From: Saccharomyces mikatae IFO 1815
Lineage: Eukaryota > Ascomycota > Saccharomycetes > Saccharomycetales > Saccharomycetaceae
Direction: 5' to 3'
Assembly: GCF_947241705.1 (NCBI RefSeq)
Contig: NC_079270.1
Coordinates: 434,001 to 498,000, forward strand
DNA length: 64,000 bases
A program made the translations under genes and the position numbers. The notes beneath the pieces are model-generated. The model saw only the letters and a program-made list of their open reading frames with translations, was not told where the DNA came from and searched no databases. Positions 37,798 through 47,184 of the stretch are shown here, in pieces; position 1 is the first letter of the stretch; the number at the start of each line of letters is the position of its first letter.

Positions 37798-38434
37798 TCT
37801 GTACAGGTCTATTATAATGCCTGACTTTGATTCTTGATTAATCGAGATATCTACAGTTTCTTTCAACTTTAGAAATGCAACTGGAGGTGCGTTGCATGGT
37901 GATGTGCCAGCAAACGCGTCAAGGAATTCTTTATTTTTTCCATAACGCGTCACCAAATACTTGAAGCAAGAGAAAAGCCTGATTAAGAAAGTAATACCTT
38001 TTCCAATTTGTTTAATGTGGTCCTTTATTACACACATAACCTGAAAAAAAATCCAATGGTTGCAGCATAACAAGGAGAAGTTACGGTTCTCCAGTTTCAA
38101 AGCTTACTTGATTGTGTAAACCTTGCAGCATGCCATTTATCTAGAAGAAGAGAAATTAATCTGTTTGCATAATCCACCGTGGAGATATAGCACGTCTCAT
38201 ATGATTGTGCAAGTATTTGTATCATAGTTATTACCGTCTCTCCGACTTGAAACTTTTCTATTGGTATTAAAGGAAGAATTAATATCAAGAAATACATATG
38301 TTACCCTACTCATATGATGAATAGATGAATAGGAATCAACTACTTATATAGGTTCATGTTTATGTGGGTGTTACCAACTCGCCACAGCACCCAGTAGTCA
38401 GCCATAAAAGCAGCATAAAGCATATCCTTTCGTA
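37798..38434. promoter_or_regulatory. Divergent promoter region CDC21 / UFE1
   Basis: This 637-base region contains two MCB elements on the CDC21 side and the UFE1 promoter on the right. An in-frame 5' extension of the CDC21 reading frame overlaps it (to 38037 from an ATG). I see no RNA gene. Confidence 0.55.
37914..37950. promoter_or_regulatory. Two MluI cell-cycle boxes (MBF sites)
   Basis: ACGCGT occurs at 37914-37919 and 37945-37950, each followed by CA, about 117 and 148 bases upstream of the CDC21 ATG. Paired MluI boxes bound by Mbp1-Swi6 are the classic control of CDC21 and other DNA-synthesis genes in S. cerevisiae. Confidence 0.9.
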
Positions 38435-39472
38435 ATGCCAAACTTAACGCCAATATTTCAGAGGTATGTTGCCGTCATTGATGAATCTAGAAAATTACAG
38501 GATGGTATAGATGATCATGTTGAAGAAAAACAAAAGCACTTGGGGGGTTCTAGTGACATACATGAAATAGTCAACGATTCGTTCATAAAAGAATGTGCTA
38601 AGCTATTGAAGTATCTCATCGAATTAAAAAAAGTAATAAAACAGATTGAAAAAAACTATTTGGACGATTTGAATATGAGTGATGCAGAAAAAGATGAGTT
38701 TGACATGGAGTGCCGGCTACAAATTCAACAGTATTTTAAAAAATTTGAATTTCTGGAAAATTATGAAATGGAAAGGCACAGTTTGTTGTTGAAAAAGTTT
38801 CAATCAAAGCCTCACAGGTGGTCAAGTCTTCTTTCCAATAAAAATGACAGCAGTAAACATGCAATGCATCCCCAAGACATAGAAAATGGCGTCCATGAAT
38901 TTAGACTAGGTATCCTTCGCTGTTTAAATTTGTGGATAAAATATGTTTCTTCTGAATTCACGACAATTCAACAAGAGAGGTTGATATTAGAGGATAAGAT
39001 GAACTTTAATTCGACGTCTCTTCCTCCTTTATCTAACGATGGAGATGATTTTTCTGCTGATACGATGGACATTTCAGTATCACAGTCTGCTCCCGTAGAG
39101 ACAGTGCAAGATGAGGTAAGGCATTACGAAGAGACGATATCCAAGCTAACCCAAGAGCAATTACAAGTATTGGAGACAGAACATTCTGAATTATTAAATC
39201 AAAAAAATGAGCAATTGAAAAAGGTAGAGACCATAAATAAAACAATCCTAGATATAGTCAATATACAGAACGAATTGTCTAATCACTTAACAGTACAGTC
39301 TCAAAATATTAATTTAATGCTGGATAATCAAGATGACATTGAGGTGAATATTAAAAAGGGAAATAAAGAACTACATAAGGCAAAGAGAGCTGCCGGAAGA
39401 ACTGCCAAAATGACCACTTATGGTGCCATCATCATGGGTATTTTTATCTTGCTTCTAGATTATGTAGGTTAA
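38435..39472 (+). CDS. UFE1: ER Qa-SNARE Ufe1 (syntaxin 18 family)
   Basis: The 345-residue protein (346 in S. cerevisiae) is the ER target-membrane SNARE for retrograde Golgi-to-ER vesicles, acting with Sec20, Use1 and Sec22 and the Dsl1 tether. The N-terminal part (about 1-200) is helical and regulatory; it is the most diverged part, especially residues 15-50. The SNARE coiled coil covers about 240-320. A C-terminal transmembrane anchor (YGAIIMGIFILLLDYVG) leaves almost no lumenal tail. The start is MPNLTPIF, one residue shorter than the MMSDLTPIF start I remember. Confidence 0.95.
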   Translation: MPNLTPIFQRYVAVIDESRKLQDGIDDHVEEKQKHLGGSSDIHEIVNDSFIKECAKLLKYLIELKKVIKQIEKNYLDDLNMSDAEKDEFDMECRLQIQQYFKKFEFLENYEMERHSLLLKKFQSKPHRWSSLLSNKNDSSKHAMHPQDIENGVHEFRLGILRCLNLWIKYVSSEFTTIQQERLILEDKMNFNSTSLPPLSNDGDDFSADTMDISVSQSAPVETVQDEVRHYEETISKLTQEQLQVLETEHSELLNQKNEQLKKVETINKTILDIVNIQNELSNHLTVQSQNINLMLDNQDDIEVNIKKGNKELHKAKRAAGRTAKMTTYGAIIMGIFILLLDYVG

Positions 39473-39587
39473 TATCTTTTTTCATCAGGTCTATGTAAAC
39501 ATGGTTACAAAGGTCGATCAGTCATTAATTTATCATTATTAGTTTCTTGAATCAAGCGATAAGTATAAAGTCTGAGTTGTATATTTA

Positions 39588-41840
39588 TTAGTATACAATT
39601 GTCCCTACTGCAATGACTTTATGATCTATTGATGTTAGAACAATATTGTCAGTAACATACTTAGAATCGATCACAGTTAAATCAAAATTTGGTTCCACAA
39701 TTTCAACTTCGACCATTAATGATTGATACGGACCAATTGAGGTGTCATTGGTTCCAAAAATCTTCAATAATTTGGCTACGCTATACGTCAAATTATGGTA
39801 GAGAATCAGTTCAGAACCCAAGTCTATGCGATCATTCAACATATGCGTTTGGATTGACAACTTAATTAACCGCAAAGTTGACAACTTCAATACTTTGGGT
39901 AAATTTGGTGATAAATTATTTGCCCTTCTGGAAAGAATCATTGAATCACCCTTGCGAATGAGGGTTCGATTTTTCATGAAGTCTTCCGTATTATGAATCT
40001 TAACCAAAACTTCTAAAATGTCAGAATTCACACCGACTGCCAAAGGTTTTGTTTTCTTAGTCCCCGAAATTTGTTTTGCTTTCCTCATTTCCGTAACTAT
40101 ACCATAATACTGTAGTCCCTTAAACTGAGTGTGAATTTCGATTGTTTGGCCCGATTGAATGTATCCGCTTTTAATAAGAACTTTTAGCGATAAGCAATTT
40201 GCCTCTGCTGATGGTTGAGTAACGGGGGATTGTAATATTATGCCTATAAATGGCTCTTCCAACGTGCTTTCTATCTTGTTCATATTAGCTTCCATTAATG
40301 TACATAGTTGAGAGAAAAACGTCGGTCCGTCATACCACTCAGGAACATCATCGATAGAGTCAAACTCAGATTTGTATTTAGACTTGGAAACATTTTCAGA
40401 ATTATTCAAATTTGAACCTAACAAGCCGGAACACGGAATGAATTGGAATTGTGCGGCTTTCCATTGAAAATGCTCCGTCAACAAATAGTTTAGTTCAGAC
40501 TGAATTATTTCTAGTCGTTGTTTGTCCCAACTTATTAGATCTGCTTTGTTCAAAAGAACTATCAAATGCTTCTTGCGTGTGGACTTTTGGTATAAGTATG
40601 ATATTACCCTTAAAATTTCATATATCCGATTATTTGGACCATCTAATGATTTCTCCCAAAACTCATAATTGCAATCAATAACCAATGCAAAAACGTCCGG
40701 GTTAAACGTTAGAATTGAATTAATGGTCTCTTTATTAAAATACTCGCTATTGCCGGGCGTGTCTATAAGTGTGAGGGATGATGACGGAAGGAAATTATTC
40801 TTTATTTTAACCATTTTCTTGAACATTGAAAACCCATTTTCTCTTTCAATTTTAGTATTGTCTAGAATGATCTTAAAATGATTGGAAAGAAGCGGGTCTA
40901 AATTACTCGCTTTTTTTTGTAGTTCTCTCATTGAAGATATAGAAAGTTCGTTTAGTTCATATAAAAGATGTCCAAGTAAAGTAGATTTACCAGAATTCGC
41001 ATCACCGAGTAACAAACATGTTAAATCCAAAGGATGGTTGGCAATGAATGAATGAATATCAATTGGTTCAGTAGGAGGTGTTTGAAGCTCAATCAATTCA
41101 TCCTTTCCAGCCTTGGGTACTGCTTTAATATTTAAGTTCTCTAATCTTTCATTAAAGGCATTCAACTGAGCTGATTGTATTATATCGTCGGGACTAGGTT
41201 TATTAAAGTTTTCAATGGCTATGTTACGAGATTTTTTCGGCAGGGCAGAAGGTAGAAAAATGCTAAAAAGCTCATTATAATGCTTTTCCAAACTCAGAAG
41301 AGATGGTGATGATGAAGATGGAGGTGATTCTGGTGATAATGAGGTGGCTTGCGTGTTTAGACCTTTTGATTTGTTATTTATAATAAAGTTTGTAAGGGCA
41401 AAATCGCTAGTTCGATTTACGCACGCATCTTTTTTTAAAACACAGTACTGATTTATTTCATTTATGATTTTCCATGGATCTTCAAAGCTGGAATTAACAT
41501 AAGATTTTTCTTTGATATGAAGTTCATTTTCGGTGCTCCCTGGTGTTTCTAGTTTTCCTTTTGTCATATCATTATTTGATTTCTTTAAGGCAGACAATTT
41601 CAAACTTAATGAGAAAGTATGTTGGTTCGGGTTATTGTCACCCTTTTTGATCCTGTCTTTTGCAAGAAGAGTCCTCAGATCTTTCTTTTTCGTTTCAGCA
41701 TTGCTATCTGTAGTTTCTCTGTTCTTATGTAACTTTTCTAGTAGTGATGCACTTTTAGAAGTATTATGTGATTGATCAATATTTGAGAGACCTTTAGCTT
41801 TTTCTAGCTTCTTTCTTGCTAATTGTTCTAATAACGACAT
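39588..41840 (-). CDS. SKI7: Ski7, exosome-Ski complex adaptor with pseudo-GTPase domain
   Basis: From the ATG at 41838-41840 (MSLLEQLARKK) the protein has 750 residues, close to the 747 of S. cerevisiae. Ski7 bridges the cytoplasmic exosome and the Ski complex in 3'-5' mRNA decay and nonstop decay. The N-terminal ~240 residues are the Ski/exosome-binding region. A GTPase-like domain follows with P-loop GDANSGKST, DTPGNS and NKADL, then eRF3/eEF1A-like beta-barrels. An in-frame ATG 25 codons upstream (41913-41915) offers a longer alternative start. The protein is fast-evolving relative to neighbours, as expected for this duplicate of HBS1. Confidence 0.94.
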   Translation of the reverse strand: MSLLEQLARKKLEKAKGLSNIDQSHNTSKSASLLEKLHKNRETTDSNAETKKKDLRTLLAKDRIKKGDNNPNQHTFSLSLKLSALKKSNNDMTKGKLETPGSTENELHIKEKSYVNSSFEDPWKIINEINQYCVLKKDACVNRTSDFALTNFIINNKSKGLNTQATSLSPESPPSSSSPSLLSLEKHYNELFSIFLPSALPKKSRNIAIENFNKPSPDDIIQSAQLNAFNERLENLNIKAVPKAGKDELIELQTPPTEPIDIHSFIANHPLDLTCLLLGDANSGKSTLLGHLLYELNELSISSMRELQKKASNLDPLLSNHFKIILDNTKIERENGFSMFKKMVKIKNNFLPSSSLTLIDTPGNSEYFNKETINSILTFNPDVFALVIDCNYEFWEKSLDGPNNRIYEILRVISYLYQKSTRKKHLIVLLNKADLISWDKQRLEIIQSELNYLLTEHFQWKAAQFQFIPCSGLLGSNLNNSENVSKSKYKSEFDSIDDVPEWYDGPTFFSQLCTLMEANMNKIESTLEEPFIGIILQSPVTQPSAEANCLSLKVLIKSGYIQSGQTIEIHTQFKGLQYYGIVTEMRKAKQISGTKKTKPLAVGVNSDILEVLVKIHNTEDFMKNRTLIRKGDSMILSRRANNLSPNLPKVLKLSTLRLIKLSIQTHMLNDRIDLGSELILYHNLTYSVAKLLKIFGTNDTSIGPYQSLMVEVEIVEPNFDLTVIDSKYVTDNIVLTSIDHKVIAVGTIVY

Positions 41841-42112
41841 GTCCGATAATACTATTGGTTTAAAGGACTGTCTGTCTTCTTGTACGTAAGATGCAACAGA
41901 GTTTAAAGTTTCCATACTTCCAGTCAGTTATAGTACACATTAATACATTCTTGTCCGGGTCATGCGACAAGCTCAAACCCGCAAACTTGAAAATCGTGAA
42001 AAGAGTCTTATTAGTTGAAGTTCAGTACCAGATGGGAGGACTAAATATTATCATTTTTCTTGGGGAATAAATCAATGAGAGGAGTCAAAACAGCTTCTAT
42101 AATATCACAGAA

Positions 42113-42817
42113 ATGGGGAATTATGATAGTGCCAAATACTGGGCCAAACAGGGAAATCGTCGAGGGTTGCAGAAAACGCGCTACTACTGTCAAATATGCC
42201 AAAGGCAATGTAAAGATGCAAACGGGTTTCAGTCACATAATAAATCGCCGTCACACTTAAGAAAGATTAATCAAGTGACTGTTGAGGATGCTAAGCGGTA
42301 CAATGAGCAGTTTGAGAAGGATTTTTTACAGTTATTGCAGCAGCGACATGGCGAGAAATGGGTGGATGCTAACAAAGTATACAACGAATATATTCAGGAT
42401 CGTAATCATATACATATGAATGCGACCTTGCATCGCTCCTTAACTCAGTTTATTCGTCACCTAGGGCGGACGAGTAAAGTGGACGTTGATATGGACATCG
42501 ATGACAAATCGGAGAATATTGAAGGCCCTTTGCTCATCAGGATTCATCCATCATCTCTGTCACCGCCTTCCGAAGATGGATTGCTACAAGATCAACAAGA
42601 GCAAGAAATCATAGCCGCCGAGCTTTTGGAAAGACAACTTACTCGTGCTATGCGACAAACTGAACTTGAGAGCGAGTTGCCGCAACCAGTGATGAAATCG
42701 AAAATAGACGAAGATAGCACTTTAAAGCCTGTACGAGTCACCTTTCACGGTTCTGGTAGGGTAAATAAAAAGAAAAAGAAGGTCATTCCACGGAAGAACG
42801 GAATCAAGTTTCGCTGA
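42113..42817 (+). CDS. RTS2: Kin17-like basic zinc-finger protein
   Basis: The 234-residue protein (232 in S. cerevisiae) resembles the N-terminal part of mammalian KIN17, a nuclear protein linked to DNA replication and RNA processing; the yeast role is poorly known. A C2H2-type zinc finger is visible at about residues 26-48 (CQICQRQCKDANGFQSHNKS with a following His). A conserved winged-helix-like region runs to about 125 (GEKWVDANKVYNEYI...HMNATLHRSLTQFI). The C-terminus is basic (KKKKKVIPRKNGIKFR). The start is ATG at 42113. BUD21 follows in the same direction after 133 bases. Confidence 0.94.
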   Translation: MGNYDSAKYWAKQGNRRGLQKTRYYCQICQRQCKDANGFQSHNKSPSHLRKINQVTVEDAKRYNEQFEKDFLQLLQQRHGEKWVDANKVYNEYIQDRNHIHMNATLHRSLTQFIRHLGRTSKVDVDMDIDDKSENIEGPLLIRIHPSSLSPPSEDGLLQDQQEQEIIAAELLERQLTRAMRQTELESELPQPVMKSKIDEDSTLKPVRVTFHGSGRVNKKKKKVIPRKNGIKFR

Positions 42818-42845
42818 TTGAAAATTTTTCTTTGAAAGCGATGAG
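42818..42845. promoter_or_regulatory. RRPE plus PAC elements upstream of BUD21
   Basis: TTGAAAATTTTTC (42818-42830) is an RRPE-type word. GCGATGAG (42838-42845) is a perfect PAC element, about 106 bases upstream of the BUD21 ATG. Order and spacing are typical for ribosome-biogenesis promoters, fitting BUD21 as a U3 snoRNP component. Confidence 0.8.
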
Positions 42846-42950
42846 GTTAACAGAATTAGTTTAATGAATGGACCTAAAGAGAGAATTTAGGAATAGTGAG
42901 AATTGGCACCCTGAACTATTCATATTTTTATAAACGTATTAGCGGAGACA

Positions 42951-43592
42951 ATGTGTAATGGACACGTTAAATTTGAGGACGAAAAAAGTGCAGTCAAAAT
43001 AACTGCTGCCACCGATAGAAAAAATGATATGCAGGTAATATCAAAACAGAACGAGGAAGTGAATACAAGTAGTGATGAGGAGAGTGATGATGATGATGCT
43101 CCACAGGAAGAAGGAATCCATTCTGGAAAAGGTGAAGTTGAATCGCAGATTACTCAGAGAGAAGAAGCTATAAGATTGGAACAGTCACAATTGCGGTCTA
43201 AGAGAAGGAAGCAAAATGAATTGTATGCCAAGCAGAAGAAGGTAGTGAATGAGACAGAGCCGGTTGATGAAACAATTTCGGAGCTTCCCGAAGAGTTGCT
43301 GAAAAATATAGATCAAAAGGATGAAGACAATATACAGAACTTATCTTCAAATCATGTAAACTTTGATAAATGGGATGTGTCAGACGAAGACCAAGAGGAA
43401 CTGGTCCATGTTATGAAAGCTAAGAAAAGAAAGACATTGAGAAACTTAAGAAAAGATTCAGTAAAAAGAGGGAAATTTAAGATTCAATTATTATCCATGC
43501 AGGGTTCCAAAACATTGCCACCAAAAAAAGAGGCATCGATCATACATTCAAGAGATCGTTGGTTAAATAGGAAAACTTTGAATAAAAAGTAA
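42951..43592 (+). CDS. BUD21: U3 snoRNP / SSU processome protein Bud21 (Utp16)
   Basis: The 213-residue protein (214 in S. cerevisiae) is a component of the small-subunit processome acting in 18S rRNA maturation; bud-site defects in the mutant gave the name. The N-terminal half is acidic (SSDEESDDDDAPQEEG at about 40-55), followed by a Glu/Gln/Arg-rich helix (about 75-105). The C-terminal third is basic (KAKKRKTLRNLRKDSVKRGK) and ends in the conserved RDRWLNRKTLNKK. The first ~35 residues diverge from S. cerevisiae. The PAC/RRPE pair immediately upstream supports the ribosome-biogenesis role. Confidence 0.94.
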   Translation: MCNGHVKFEDEKSAVKITAATDRKNDMQVISKQNEEVNTSSDEESDDDDAPQEEGIHSGKGEVESQITQREEAIRLEQSQLRSKRRKQNELYAKQKKVVNETEPVDETISELPEELLKNIDQKDEDNIQNLSSNHVNFDKWDVSDEDQEELVHVMKAKKRKTLRNLRKDSVKRGKFKIQLLSMQGSKTLPPKKEASIIHSRDRWLNRKTLNKK

Positions 43593-43698
43593 TATATAGC
43601 ATCAAACATAATATAATAATAATACGTCACAAAACAAAAAAAAAAATCTCCGTTTATCTACAATGAACAATGAGAATATATACTGAAGTTATGATACG

Positions 43699-44640
43699 CT
43701 ATTCTTCTGAAATGCAGTAAGATATTACCAACGGAATGCAAACACCTATCAATACATAAACGGATTCATCATGGGGAAGAACGACATCCTCTTCCACACT
43801 AAGATCATGATCATGAGAACCCCCACCAACAAACGCTGTGAAAGATGCATATAATAAACTACCACCACTCATGAGCAGAAGATTTCCGCTAATCCAATCC
43901 ATCGTTGTTGAATGACTCAAATTCAAGAGGGATAACACTATGTATCCGATTGGTGTCGATGAGGCAAATAGGAAAACGTTGCATACTATCTCCCATTTCA
44001 ACAAATTTTGTCTTGACACCATTAAACTAGTGAGAGAAAGAACCGCAGGGATCTTGTGAATCACAATGGCAATCAATACCACTATGAGTAGCGAATCATT
44101 ATTCGTTGTCGTACCTAGTGCGATTCCATCGGATAACCCATGAATAAACAATGCAAATACAACGTTATTTTGTATTAAGTTCATCCATATTTGTTTTGGG
44201 TGATTTATTATATCTTTCCAACTTTGAAATTTGATTGCCTCGTGAGTATAAATCGCTTGCTTTCTGGAAATCCATAGTGTAACCAGCCTATCGAGGACAT
44301 ACACTCCTAAAAACCCGATTAGCAAATTCAATCCAACGTTACCATTATGTTCTACACATGCCTTTATACCCTCCGGTATTACCAACATGAAAGAGGTACC
44401 TAACAACATTCCTATACCGAATTGTGATAGAACTGCAATTTTAACACGATAGCTGCTAGCCCCATTGGTGCCCGTTTGAATACCCGCATTTGCACTGAGA
44501 TCGGAACTGGAATCGTTATCTTCTTGGTCAATGACAATGGCACTTTTCTGCTTATCAACGTAGTATAACGGGATTAGCCCTATGAGAAAGGTGGCAATCA
44601 AAAGAAAACTAGCCAATAGTATCACCCCGAAAAAATTCAT
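43699..44640 (-). CDS. ATX2: Golgi ZIP-family manganese transporter Atx2
   Basis: The protein has 313 residues, as in S. cerevisiae. Atx2 is a Golgi membrane ZIP transporter that influences cytosolic manganese and suppresses oxidative damage in superoxide-dismutase mutants. Hydrophobic segments suggest about eight transmembrane helices, starting immediately at the N-terminus ([21 protein letters not shown]). The ZIP metal-site signature appears as [10 protein letters not shown] near residue 165, and [13 protein letters not shown] follows as the second motif. A His/Asp cluster ([14 protein letters not shown]) lies near residue 272. The start is ATG at 44638-44640, divergent from DIA2. Confidence 0.96.
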   Translation of the reverse strand: MNFFGVILLASFLLIATFLIGLIPLYYVDKQKSAIVIDQEDNDSSSDLSANAGIQTGTNGASSYRVKIAVLSQFGIGMLLGTSFMLVIPEGIKACVEHNGNVGLNLLIGFLGVYVLDRLVTLWISRKQAIYTHEAIKFQSWKDIINHPKQIWMNLIQNNVVFALFIHGLSDGIALGTTTNNDSLLIVVLIAIVIHKIPAVLSLTSLMVSRQNLLKWEIVCNVFLFASSTPIGYIVLSLLNLSHSTTMDWISGNLLLMSGGSLLYASFTAFVGGGSHDHDLSVEEDVVLPHDESVYVLIGVCIPLVISYCISEE

Positions 44641-44817
44641 TATGATTGATTATGTAGCAAGTTAGCTTTATTCGGCACTTACCTAGAGACATTCTCTTCA
44701 ATGGAACTATTCGTCGTTATTTTTTTACAGCCAATTCTCGAAAAACATCCTAAATAGAAATATAAAATAGTTAGCCATCTCGTATAATGTAGTACTAAAA
44801 ACAAAAAATACGGTCCG

Positions 44818-47034
44818 ATGTCCTTTCCAGGGGACTCAGACGTGATCATAGATTCTACCGTTCTAAAAGCTGTTGAATTAGGAACAAAACTTTTTAAATC
44901 TGGGGAATATCTGCAAGCGAAAAGAATATTCATCAATGCTATAAGAGTATGCGATTCTTATTCTGAGGAGCAAATCATACAAATCAGAAACGCATACCAA
45001 TTAGATACTGTGAGGATTGATAATAAACGATTATATCATCCTAGATATGTAAAGATACTGGACAATATCTGTGCGTGTTATGAAAAACTAAACGATTTGA
45101 AATCCTGTTTAAATGTATCACAAAGATTACTTCAGCTAGATCCTGGTAATGTAAAATGCTACATACGGTGTACAAGAACACTCATAAAATTAAAAGATTG
45201 GAAAAGAGCATATAAGACATGTTGTGGCGGATTACAGTTATGTGATAATGCCAGTCCTCTTTTGAGGCAACAAAAGCAATTTATTAAAGAGAATATGGCG
45301 CAAAAACAGGATAATGAAAAGAAGAGTAACGACGGAAGGAAATATATAGATCCATTAAATGAAGCAAAAGTACTTAAGAGGAAAAAGCAGAGTGATATTT
45401 CAGAATTGTTGCAACCAAAGAAGAAGATCAAAGATGATATCAGGAAAGTTGATTTAGTTGGCGACTTACCGATTGAGGTACTACCTGTCATACTTCAAAG
45501 ATTCACCAGTAGAGAACTCATTATGTTGTCGTTGGTTTGTAACAAATGGAGAGACAAAATATTGTATCATTTACATTGTTTCCGAGAATTTAACTTGACC
45601 TCAATCAGTTTCAAAAACTTTGTAAAATTTATGGATTTCTTACAACAGAATTTCACCAATACGTACAAAAGATACAGTCTTTCTCAGTTAAAAATTAGTT
45701 CTAAAATTACTCCGGAAGAGTTACGAATAGCTCAGTTGTTATTTAGTAAAATGCCGAAATGCATAAGTTTTGAACGGCTTATACTTTCAATGCCAACACT
45801 AACAACCACCCAGTTTTACAAGTTGATGGCTGGAGAACGTACAGAGCTTTTCTCAAAATTACTAGAATTATCCCTTATGATAACTTATAGACCTGATAAA
45901 CAACATGAATGGAATATACTTCAGAATTGTCCTTTGTTGAAGAAAATGGAATTAATATTTGTAAATTCAGTGGTTTCCATCGCCAATCGAAATAATATCA
46001 CCGGAAGCGATAACAGTTTCAATTCAATGTTCGGTGGTGTCAATATACAAAGTCCGGTTGAAAATCAGGGTGAATCAGAAATTGTGGAGGGAAAAGTGGT
46101 CTACAATGAACTAGAAAAGTTAACATTGATATGTGACAAGAAGAAAATTAAGAATTTCCCACTCTATTATGCCTTATCAAGAAATCAGTTTCCTCTATTA
46201 CGGAAGTTGACAATAACTGGTGTAATATTTCCTTTTATTGACCAAAGTGTAACGAACTTTGAGTGGTTATTGAATTTTCCAAACTTAAAAGAACTATGGT
46301 TGGAGGACAACGATAATTGTGAACTGAGTAAGTTCTTTCAATTGCTCAAGTGCTCAGATGTTTGGAAAAATTTGCGGAAGTTGACCTTTAGAGAGAACAG
46401 ACTGTATCCAATTATCAATCTTGATGAGGACTTGCCCATTGCCAACGATGATGAGATGCCATACATGCTATATTATAGGAAGAACCTGCAGAATCTGGAA
46501 AAGTTAGATCTAATGGGGACATCAATAAGCGGTTCTGCGTTAACCAGATTATGTGAAAAGTATTTGAATGGTGAGAAATTAAAGAGTTTAAATATTGGGG
46601 ACTGCCCCAACATTCAATTTCTAACTAATCATGCTCATACAACAAGAATGGTATTGGATGTGAATTTGGTTTTGAAGAAACTCTCTAAATTGGAGGAAAT
46701 CAATTTGTCACATCTGAATACATTGAATGATCGTACAATGAATTCCTTTATAATTAACATACCCTTTTTGGAAAATTTGAAAAGGCTTGATATTTCGCAC
46801 AATTTTGAAATCACCGGAATATCAATCTACGAATTTTTAAAGAAATTTCAGATGGACCACGAGAATGAAACAGGATGCCAACCACTGACATATTTAAATA
46901 TTGACGGTTGTGTACAAGTATCACATATCACTGTCAATATGATCCGAGCCCAGAATCTAGTCACCCGAGTGGATTGCGTTTACGAAAGAGACAAATGGAA
47001 AAAATTCGGAGTTAACTCATATTCGTACTCATAA
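44818..47034 (+). CDS. DIA2: F-box/LRR/TPR protein Dia2, SCF substrate receptor
   Basis: The 738-residue protein (732 in S. cerevisiae) is the substrate receptor of SCF-Dia2, which ubiquitylates Mcm7 to unload the CMG helicase at replication termination and acts in checkpoint recovery. TPR helices cover about residues 15-135. A basic stretch around 180-210 (RKKKQ, PKKKIKDD) resembles a nuclear signal. The F-box lies at about 215-255 (DLPIEVLPVILQRF...LVCNKWRDKIL). Leucine-rich repeats fill the rest to the C-terminus. The start is ATG at 44818, 177 bases from the divergent ATX2 start. Confidence 0.96.
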   Translation: MSFPGDSDVIIDSTVLKAVELGTKLFKSGEYLQAKRIFINAIRVCDSYSEEQIIQIRNAYQLDTVRIDNKRLYHPRYVKILDNICACYEKLNDLKSCLNVSQRLLQLDPGNVKCYIRCTRTLIKLKDWKRAYKTCCGGLQLCDNASPLLRQQKQFIKENMAQKQDNEKKSNDGRKYIDPLNEAKVLKRKKQSDISELLQPKKKIKDDIRKVDLVGDLPIEVLPVILQRFTSRELIMLSLVCNKWRDKILYHLHCFREFNLTSISFKNFVKFMDFLQQNFTNTYKRYSLSQLKISSKITPEELRIAQLLFSKMPKCISFERLILSMPTLTTTQFYKLMAGERTELFSKLLELSLMITYRPDKQHEWNILQNCPLLKKMELIFVNSVVSIANRNNITGSDNSFNSMFGGVNIQSPVENQGESEIVEGKVVYNELEKLTLICDKKKIKNFPLYYALSRNQFPLLRKLTITGVIFPFIDQSVTNFEWLLNFPNLKELWLEDNDNCELSKFFQLLKCSDVWKNLRKLTFRENRLYPIINLDEDLPIANDDEMPYMLYYRKNLQNLEKLDLMGTSISGSALTRLCEKYLNGEKLKSLNIGDCPNIQFLTNHAHTTRMVLDVNLVLKKLSKLEEINLSHLNTLNDRTMNSFIINIPFLENLKRLDISHNFEITGISIYEFLKKFQMDHENETGCQPLTYLNIDGCVQVSHITVNMIRAQNLVTRVDCVYERDKWKKFGVNSYSYS

Positions 47035-47184
47035 ATCAGGCATTCACCGGTGGGAATATAGGTTGCTTTGGAGATTACTTTAGAATATTTAATGTAACGA
47101 AATGCTATGTGCCTTCTGGTACTATGTAGGGATGAGGGTATACTATTATCTGTTCTATAGAAATGTACGAATTGCCTTCTAATT

